DNA from: Isoetes taiwanensis
Lineage: Eukaryota > Streptophyta > Lycopodiopsida > Isoetales > Isoetaceae
Direction of reading: 5' to 3'
DNA: 64,000 nt
NCBI GenBank assembly: GCA_021234155.1
Contig: JAJEKV010000003.1
Coordinates: 27,819,166-27,883,165, forward strand
Below the pieces are notes generated by a model that was not told the DNA's origin, made no database searches, and was given only the letters and a program-made list of their open reading frames with translations. Below, in pieces: positions 56,351-64,000 of this stretch. Position numbers and translations under genes: made by a program. Position 1 is the stretch's first letter, and the number at the start of each line of letters is the position of its first letter.

Positions 56351-57700
56351 TCCCACATTCCATGCCGCCATACAAGACATTTTCCTTGAATTTAAATAAC
56401 CTTTCAAATTTTGTTGTGTGGGCATACTAGATAAGGGGTTGGGGACGAATTTTATTTTGTGGTGATACTGGACAAAGGGATACTGGACGAAGTGAAAGTG
56501 CCAACCATTTTGTATTACAAAAAGTGTATTCCAGAATACGTTTTCGAGAAAAACCAGAAAGGGAGGCAAAAAAAATTTCTTTGTTTTATCTTTTCCGATC
56601 TTCACATTTTTGCATATTGCATGCATCAGTGAAGATATTTCTTGTTTGTGAGATACTTTTGAGAAGGTATTTTGCATCTGGCCTGGATCTGTGAAGATTA
56701 GATTTGCAGATCATACACTGAGCAATGAATGGAAAGAGCAGGGAAATCTTGAATGCATAAAACCCACGACGTCTGTTAGGACAGGCATAGCGGGAGACTT
56801 CTAGTTTGCGCCGGGTCGGTGAACTTCGAGCGACTGCGGCGGGTAAAAAAGACAAAACAAAGTAAAAGAAGACAAAAAAACACTGTTCTGATTTTCACGG
56901 AAAGCACGTCAATCAACCAATCAACCCCAACAAAAACCACCAACAACCCCAACAACCCCGATGAAGAAGACAAAAAACACCGCCGCAGTCCGCCGAGTTC
57001 ACCGACAAGGGGGCATAAACTAGAAACTAGCCGGCATAGCCGCCAAAATATCGGTAAAAGCAATTTTAGGGTAAGATTTTCTACAAGACATTATCAGGGC
57101 ATCAGATATGTAACATATATTACTAATGCATTTGGAAATCATCATGGCAGAGGTTAGAGGCTACTGAGAGATGCATGATATTGTAGCTCAGAAATTCCTG
57201 CTCAGAGATACATGATATTGTAGCTCGCTGGGCCTTTGTAGTTTTAGTCTGTCTGTAAGCAAATCTTTTGTTGGACCTTTGGAAGGCGACTGACAAAAAC
57301 TCGCGAATTAGAAAAGGTACGTTGTTGTTTCTAGGGTTTGCATCTGCTCTATTTGTTGTCTAATGGCTTAAAGCTACTTCCAGTTTCTAGTTCATTCTTG
57401 AGAAAACATAAGAATCTTGCTTCAAAGTAAGACTCTTGCTGCAATTCCAGATATGCAGAAGGGCTTTTTGTTCGTTCAGTGTTTTAGTTCCTACTCTCTC
57501 TCTCTTATGAAGTTTGATTAAGATTTTCATGGCACTTTATATGCATCCAACTCGTGCAGACTTGCTGCAAATTCAAATTTGAAAGCTTGCTTCTGAGCTT
57601 GGAGCTCTTCCGCAAGTTGTTTTTCATAGGTTCGTTTCTGGAGCTCAATCTGCTGTTTGTTTTCCGCATCACAACCCTCCTACTGCTCTTTAAACTTTTA
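56351..57700. other. Intergenic with an imperfect inverted repeat
   Basis: The stretch at 56811-56842 (GTCGGTGAACT...GACTGCGGCGG) is answered inverted at about 56980-57015, an imperfect stem of about 30 bp with a low-complexity AAC-rich loop. A doubled ATGATATTGTAGCTC lies at 57176 and 57216. No gene is recognised. Confidence 0.55.
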
Positions 57701-59534
57701 TTTACACTATGGATGGTTTGAGACCTCCCATCAGGCAGATAAAGCCCTTATTAAAATGTAATTTGAAACAAGTCTGCATATGCATTTTAAGTGCGCTTTT
57801 CAATGGATCTAATGCATGCCAGCATAAGTTATCTGTGGCTACTCGAATTGGAAGGGATTGGCTCCTTATTTTTTTGACAAGGATACGACATGTTGATCTG
57901 AGGCCAGATTTGCAGTATTATTGATTTTAGTCATTGGGTTGTTGCTGGATGCTTATCACCTTATCATATTAGTCTTTGACTGGACCGCCAAAGTTGATTT
58001 ATTGATGAGGATGAGGTGATAGCCAATCAAAGATCCTCATGGTAAAGAGGCCATATTGGTATTGCCAACATTCTGAAACATTAGGAACAACACAGAAAGC
58101 ACAAGAAATGATAGGCTACAACACTGAGGTCATGAAGAATGCCTTCATAGAAGCAATTTTTGCAGCTCGATTGACGGCCAAATACGTAAATGATGTCTCA
58201 ATGAGGTACTATAATTCATTTTCATCCACTGATCAAGAATTTGTATACATGAGATTCTCAGATCTACATTTGCAGCAACGGCATACATGTTTTAGCTGTC
58301 AACTCACCTCTGGACTCTCAAATGTGTATTTGCAATTTTAGATGCTACAGAATAGAGACATTGCGGTTGTGATGGCAAAATATCCTGACTATAGACAAAG
58401 ACAAAAAATGAATACAACTTGCCTGCAAACAACACATTTTCTAAAATGAAACAATTTAATATAAAATTTGAATCTAATCATTTGAAATACGAAATCGAAC
58501 AAGAATTCTTATCCAAACAGAAAACTGAAAATTTTCAGGGCTTTATTGATACACAATAGAGGTTTTTTGTTAACTATATACAAGAGAACTAATAAAGCTT
58601 TCAATCTGTAGCCTTTTAACTGTGGAATTGGGGCAATATCTCAACTTTTTTGAATCTTTACAAAAAATGACAACCACATTATTGTATTATCTTCTCTATG
58701 CAAAGATGGTTATGATGGATATGATGGTTATGCTGTAAATGCCAGTTCTTAGAGATGAGAAGTGGATAAGACTCTGATCTTAGAATGCACAAAAACAAGG
58801 TGACACCTTTCTTATTCAGTCCCCCTTATGACAAGGCATCAAATCTAACCCTTCAATCAAGCATTCAACTGTCGGATACGATGTCACGTCAGTAGGGGGA
58901 TGAATAAGGAAGACTACCCAAACAAGCTTTTTTAGGTGCATTAGATGCTACCTTTATAATTAAGCAAGATTTAACATGTTAGATGACAATTTAAATACAA
59001 GGTGTGATGCTGATTTATATTCCCGATTTGTATTCTGGAATAGCATAAAAGTGCAAGATTCTATTCCGGAATAGCGCAGGAGTGCATGGGCAACTGACAA
59101 TCTTATTCTAGAATAGCATAGGAAATCTGGAAACACTAATTGGGTTCTTCTCTAGATAGATTTGGCATGCTCTAGCGCTTTCGTTTCTTTTTCACACTAG
59201 AAATGCTCACACCTTGCACTTTCTGTCTATTGCGTATAATTTAACTTGTGATATGCTGCAAAATCACCTATCTGATGGCAAGAAAAAATAAATATAGTTG
59301 AAATAGTGTGTATACTAAATCATAATCATCATGATGTTTTGAACATAACCTCTAAAACTGCCATTTCAAGTGGTTGATATGTTGATGCAGGGTAATTTTT
59401 TTTGGGGGGTTAAAATAACACATATTAAATTGTAATCACCACAAATTTTTGGACAACCCCAAAAAGGGTCATTTCAAATAGCTGACATATTTTTAGAAGG
59501 GAATCTTCAAACGAGAGTGTTGCAACACTCCCGT
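57701..59534. other. Intergenic, unrecognised frames
   Basis: Plus-strand frames at 57709-57924 and 58039-58341 have no recognised domain. Two loose direct copies of a unit of about 110 bases (with CATTTCAA(G/A)TGGTTGA-like text) lie at about 59300-59390 and 59410-59490. This interval separates the two LINE halves. Confidence 0.4.
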
Positions 59535-60450
59535 TTAATATACAATCGTGTTGATCATGCAATAATTTGAAGGGTCATTCTTATCACCTGCCTTGTGAAT
59601 TGGTATGACCTTGTTGAACTGATAGCCCAAGTTTCTGGCAATCGTTCTTGTAGAGCTTGATTTAAAAGAGCAGTGATGTTTGAAAGCAATAACGGATCCC
59701 CATTTAAGCAATTTTGCTTGCAAACCTTGAAGATCAGGAGATTTGCCATGGATAGATGTTGCAGACCACATTTAACTTTCTCCTTTGTGAATTGAAGCAT
59801 ATTACCTACCAAAGGAGGCACAGAATTAAGAATCCTAGGACAATCATATAATTGGATCAATCGTTCATCCCATTGTAGCATAGGAATATGTCCAAGAATA
59901 GGATGTGGTCGATTTAATATTTTGCGCCAGAAGCCCCGAGGCTCATGTAGCAGCAATTCAAGCATTTGCTTCTGATACTCAACACCAAAGTGTGCCTTCT
60001 TGCGTTTCAATGCAAACTTATAATTCTTGATGGCATATGACGTGTATCTGGCTCAATGATCATTCCCAAGTGTTTTTTAAACTGCTTCATTCTGCATCGA
60101 ACCATGCATTTCTAGGAAAGGATTTTCTACTAGCCTGAGCAGCACTAGAAGCACGTATATCAAAGCAGGAGACAACAAAAATAAGCAAAGCGTTAGCAAA
60201 TGCAGCAAATACGTTCTGGAAGAGTTCTTAGGTGAACTCATATTCCATATTTCAAAATCATAAGTGTCCCCAATCATAAATGACCATAAACGAAACGAGA
60301 GATGCCCAGAGGCTCCAATATATGATTTGGGCCGTATGATCGACGGATCTGACGACTGTGGTAGTCCAGGGTGCACCTCGTTTAGAATATATAGCATAAT
60401 ATTTGATACCCCTTGAGTGGAATGCTTGGAGATATTGATAGGACATTAAT
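59535..60450 (-). pseudogene. LINE ORF2 fragment, first half
   Basis: On the minus strand, a linker region with KRKKAHFGVEYQKQ and EPRGFWRKILNRP is followed by GLQAKLLKWG and PIHKAGDKNDPSNYCMI. The last is the first conserved block of a LINE polymerase (usually followed by R-I-I-type text). Frames are broken in several places. It stops just where the fragment at 55430 would continue, on the same strand, so the two may be parts of one element. Confidence 0.7.
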
Positions 60451-61503
60451 TGCTATAGTGGCCTTAAGCATGCAATTTTATTGCAGGCCGAAATGGGTAG
60501 GCCGACATGTATTTTCTTGATTCTCTTAGTCTTTAACTCTAATTTTTGTTTGTTTAGAGGGCAACACTTTGATTTTTGTTTGTTTAGAGTGCTTGATTCT
60601 CTCTAATTTTAGAGTGCTTGATTCTCTCTGATTTTTGTTTGTTTGCTGCTAGAGCGCCTTGCCTACTTTGGATCACGGGTACAAATGTCAATTATGGTTA
60701 CAAATTTCGTTGGGCTTCAAAATGAAGCCTATTAGGGGATGGACATGCAAGCAATGACTTTATGGCTCCTTGCATTGAGATATTATGCTATTAATACAAA
60801 ACTAACAAAGTCTAAACAATTTCCTAAATCTCTTCATAGCTTGCCGCTTCAATCATGAGTCCAGGATCAACAATCCAGGATGGCAAACTGGGGTCATGGA
60901 AACTATAGTCATCGATGTAGTTTGCCAATTTAAATAGGGATACATGTTGTATTAACTTTATAAGGGATCCTCTCTTTGGACTTTATATTGCATTTTCAGA
61001 AGCTAAAAGTCTAGAATCAGAAAATAGAATAATTGCTGAGTTCAGCTCATTGCTTCCCCTCTAGACATCATCCTCTTGAGCATTCTCTTATACATCCCAT
61101 ATTTCACATTTTATACGCTGGCTATGATATTCTTTTCTCTGATTATTATGGACATAATAATAACAAAGATGGAACTCCTTTTTATTGTTTTCCCACGATG
61201 AACATTCCAATGGAAGCATCAGAAAGCACTTCCATGAATTATTTCCAGTAGTCTACTTTAGGTGCCAAGTTTTCCTCGTCGCTCCTAGCACAGATGGTAA
61301 AACATCTATGATGATTCCAATGTCTCTAGAATTCGACAAAGATAATTGTCAGTTATCCTCGAGACAAAGACAACCAGGAGATCTGCAATCACCCTGCCTC
61401 TCCTCTTTCCTGGTGATGCAGGGGAACTTTTCATTAATTTTCTTGCATGAATTCAAACAAAATAGCACCATTACTGTATCCAGCATAGGAGCTTGCAATA
61501 CAT
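60451..61503. other. Intergenic and probable 3' UTR of the bZIP gene
   Basis: GATTTTTGTTTGTTTAGAG and TGCTTGATTCTCTCT are each repeated in tandem at 60535-60650. The part nearest 61503 likely holds the bZIP 3' UTR. Plus-strand frames here (61033-61251 and 61185-61709) are unrecognised and partly antisense to the bZIP coding region. Confidence 0.4.
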
Positions 61504-62334
61504 CTATTTTGTACATGGTGCAAATGGCAACTGCATGTTGCAACTGGAAGACCTTTTACCACCGCGGGAACTGGTATTGGAATCTCCAACCAAATTGCTT
61601 TGACAACCTACAGAAAGCATATCACAATGGCGATCTGACCTCGAAGCATTATAATCATCTGAAGACAACAAGTCGTTTGGGCATCCCACATCTTCACCAC
61701 AAGACATAGGTGCACTATTAACCAAACAAGCACCACAGTCTCGTGCCCTACTATCCCCAACAAGAGCCGCGCGATGCCTTTTGTAAGGAAAAGCCCCAAT
61801 TTCTCCATCAATTCTGGCCCTTAAATCTGCAAGTAAAGTCCTCAACCTAACTACCTCTGCTTCCAATGCAGCCTGTCCCTGTAGCCTTTTTAGAAGCTGC
61901 TGATTTGCAGACTTAAGTTGTTTAACCTGCTCCTCTAAATAGACAGTCTGGGCCTTCTTCTTTTCTCTATATTTTCTGACAGCCTCCCTGTTACCAAGGG
62001 GCCTTTTTTTCTTTTTACCATCTTCTTCAGCTCCTTCAGTCCATCCATCTACTTCAGCACATTCTTCAGAACCTAGCTCTGGAGGAATGAACTGTGTATG
62101 TGTATGATAGCATGTATGGGTATGTTGGCTACCATCAGGGCCAGGAAGGTTGCAAGTATGCAAATGGGTACAAGTTTGAGTGTTTTTAAAATAATCTTCT
62201 ACTAGAAGAGACATCGAAGAGGGAGAACCTGGATACTGAAACTCGCCTGCTAGGTCTGAGCCCGAAAGCATGTCGGAGTACTCTATTACCTCGCCTACGC
62301 CTCCGGCGTTTATCTCCTCTGCAGCCATAGCCAC
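61504..62334 (-). CDS. Group F bZIP transcription factor, bZIP19/23-like zinc sensor
   Basis: The 276-residue, single-exon frame starts MAMAAEEINAGG. Residues 55-80 form the Cys/His-rich zinc-sensor motif of plant F-bZIPs: CTHLHTC, a GPDGSQ spacer, then HTHTCYHTHT (C55, H57, H59, C61, H71, H73, C75, H77, H79). The basic region is at about 107-127 (KKKKRPLGNREAVRKYREKK) with the N-x7-R core, followed by a leucine zipper from about 132 to 165 and the family-specific RIDGEIGAFPYKR at 173-185. In Arabidopsis bZIP19 and bZIP23 this motif binds zinc and turns off activation of zinc-uptake genes when zinc is ample. A nuclear homodimer or heterodimer is expected. It ends CNMQLPFAPCTK. No breaks were seen. 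Confidence 0.92.
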   Translation of the reverse strand: MAMAAEEINAGGVGEVIEYSDMLSGSDLAGEFQYPGSPSSMSLLVEDYFKNTQTCTHLHTCNLPGPDGSQHTHTCYHTHTQFIPPELGSEECAEVDGWTEGAEEDGKKKKRPLGNREAVRKYREKKKAQTVYLEEQVKQLKSANQQLLKRLQGQAALEAEVVRLRTLLADLRARIDGEIGAFPYKRHRAALVGDSRARDCGACLVNSAPMSCGEDVGCPNDLLSSDDYNASRSDRHCDMLSVGCQSNLVGDSNTSSRGGKRSSSCNMQLPFAPCTK

Positions 62335-62720
62335 TGTATAGTTTTTGGAAATTAGGGCGGCTTTGCCTCTTAAAGGCCGCCGAAGTTTTAGCTAAGAATA
62401 ATATTGCATGCTCATGATCAAGACGCCTGTGGTTACCAACAAATTTGATTTTTGACTTAGAGAAAAAAAAATGATGGCATAAGGGTGTGGTTCGAATTAA
62501 AAATTTCTGATGAGGAAAAAAAAAATCCAGCAATTTCCAACTTAAAAAAATCCAGAAAATAGGCTGAAAAAAGGGGTCAGATGATTTTTTTCCGTTTAAC
62601 ATCAAATGAGAACGGCATTTTTGGTTGCTCGAAGAGCAAACTCTTTCCTTGATGGGCCGATAGTGGGGTCTTGGGCTTGGAAGACCGAGATGGATCTGGG
62701 GCCCTATTTATACGACCCAG
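62335..62720 (-). promoter_or_regulatory. Probable 5' UTR and core promoter of the bZIP gene
   Basis: On the minus strand TATAAATA occurs at 62705-62712, about 370 bases before the ATG at 62334. A transcript start near 62675 would leave a leader of about 340 bases. No copy of the F-bZIP target palindrome (TGTCGACA core) was found upstream, so autoregulation through that site is not suggested. Confidence 0.5.
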
Positions 62721-64000
62721 ATGATTTCAACAGCTGCATTACGTAGCGTTAAGGGATGAGTTGTTGTCGTCGATCAGTGTTAAGCGTCGTTAGCTTTAAA
62801 TTTGGTCTATTCTTTTTTCTCCCCTTTTGCTCCTCTGCTCCCACCTTCCTCTCCCTTTGATCCATTCCGACAATTGTAATTGATGGTCAGGCCTTTGTAA
62901 AATTGGGAACTTTGAGAAACACAGAAGTGGCCGGCCCTATCGAATTCCTTGGAGCTGCCAGACTTGTGGTAATCCTTTTCACAGTATATGGTGTTGCCCA
63001 GTTTAAAGGTGGTGTTGCAGCGGTGTTATGGAGGCAGTTTTTGGAGGAGCAGCCACTGTTTGTAAGTTTGTTTAGAATTGATTGGGAAGGGCGAACACGT
63101 TTGTCTTGATCCATTCCCGCTATCGAAAGTATATGCTATGGTGTTCTTCTGCGGCTATGACCGAGCAGTGCATTTTTCGCTATGGCTCCTCCTAGCTCAC
63201 CTCTTTGGCGTTTTCTCCTTTCCTGAGTTTTGGCAACAGAGTCTTTAATGGTGGCAATGCTGATTTATCCAATTGCGGCCTCGTTTACGTTTCATCATTC
63301 TTTGTGGCATGAATCTGCCTTATTGTATAAGAGAGCCCACGTTCTACAAAGCTCTCATTAAAACAATATCATTTGATGCCGCCCACGAGCAAAAAACTTG
63401 ATAGAGCACAAAATAGTTGGAAAAAGCTCGTGGAGAATAGAAGGAATTTTTTGCTATAACATTTCGCAAAAAAAAAGCCTATGCTATCACCAGTCAATTC
63501 TGGAAATGATTATAGCCTACAAATCTAGGAAAAAAGGCAAGGTTTTGAATTCCCACCTTGGCATAAAGGATCCATCTTCATCTCCTGCAAGATATGGAGC
63601 GCTTCAGTCTAATCCGCTTCAGCCCAATGGAAGATTAAGATTCAGGAAAGATTAGTAGCCCATCCATAAGGTATGCATGGAAGATCAAGATTCAGGAAAG
63701 TCAGTAGCCCTAAAGGTCCGCCTAGATTCATAGATGTAAATATGCAAGGCCACTAGGTCCGATTTCCAGCATCCAACTACACCAGCTTGTGCTTCTTTTG
63801 TGTAAGCAATGTCAAGTTTGTTACCCATACAATAAATGTCATGTAATGCTGTAAAATGGTCTATTGTAATGCTTGGAGGTAATTGCTTGTTGTACACACT
63901 TTTATCATTTGGTTTTGGTTGCTGTATAGGATATATAGTCTTTAGTTCGGAAACGGAGTTATCTTGATGTTGACATGTCATATTTATATTATCGGAGAGC
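62721..64000. other. Intergenic, no recognised gene
   Basis: A plus-strand frame near 62880-63109 begins without an ATG and has no domain. A unit of about 50 bases with AAGAT(T/C)AAGATTCAGGAAAG is doubled at about 63633-63710. Nothing else could be supported up to the window end. Confidence 0.4.

Noticed and set aside
61185-61709. 174-codon plus-strand open frame
   Set aside because: Its 3' half is antisense to the bZIP coding region and it has no recognisable domain.
62880-63109. Divergent gene sharing the bZIP promoter
   Set aside because: The frame has no ATG start and no recognised domain; the TATA box at 62705-62712 serves the minus strand only.

Overview
The window looks like a stretch of a large, repeat-rich nuclear genome of a land plant, most likely a fern or another non-seed vascular plant. 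This is an inference. It rests on one long plant-type PLS pentatricopeptide (PPR) gene, one plant group-F bZIP gene, introns of plant type, plant LINEs, and a chromodomain Ty3 element whose reverse transcriptase reads more like the Tcn1/sushi-like chromoviruses than like typical seed-plant ones. Only two genes look intact: the PPR gene (51673-53697, minus) and a bZIP19/23-like zinc-sensor transcription factor (61504-62334, minus). Gene remnants are a QUA2-like methyltransferase piece (about 5425-5928), a raffinose-synthase/Sip1-like exon (47172-47362, minus), an unidentified exon-like block (49794-50037) and a decayed unknown coding region (45630-46255, minus).

Left part (1-15 kb): dispersed and tandem repeats, LINE remnants and several tRNA-derived SINE-like box B sites. 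It holds a striking array of twelve 14-bp palindromic units in strictly alternating orientation (3173-3436). It also holds a complete non-autonomous hAT element (12874-14596) with an 8-bp target duplication and GTAC-rich subterminal arrays.

Middle (15-37 kb): a structurally complete but coding-dead chromovirus (15060-21503, target duplication CATAT) carries a 555-bp foldback element in its 3' LTR. A 5'-truncated LINE (23135-25671) with a poly(A) tail follows. Three AT-rich foldback elements of one family (about 26388-27008, 27980-28795 and 31449-32190) lie around twin loci carrying (ATT)n and (ATC)n. A second, truncated chromovirus copy (33257-36655) has been interrupted by a poly(A)-tailed retroposon.

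Right part (37-64 kb): remnants of a third, minus-strand Ty3/gypsy element (putative LTR 36662-37673, integrase 38220-39640, reverse transcriptase 42170-43350) are broken by about 2.2 kb of unrelated sequence and by about 50 copies of GATA right beside the reverse transcriptase active site. Next come a MITE-like element, minisatellites, gene relics, the PPR gene, and two minus-strand LINE fragments that may be halves of one element. The bZIP gene and its TATA-containing upstream region are near the right end.

The genes do not form a functional cluster. The dominant story is nested transposition and decay by C-to-T change around two unrelated nuclear genes.
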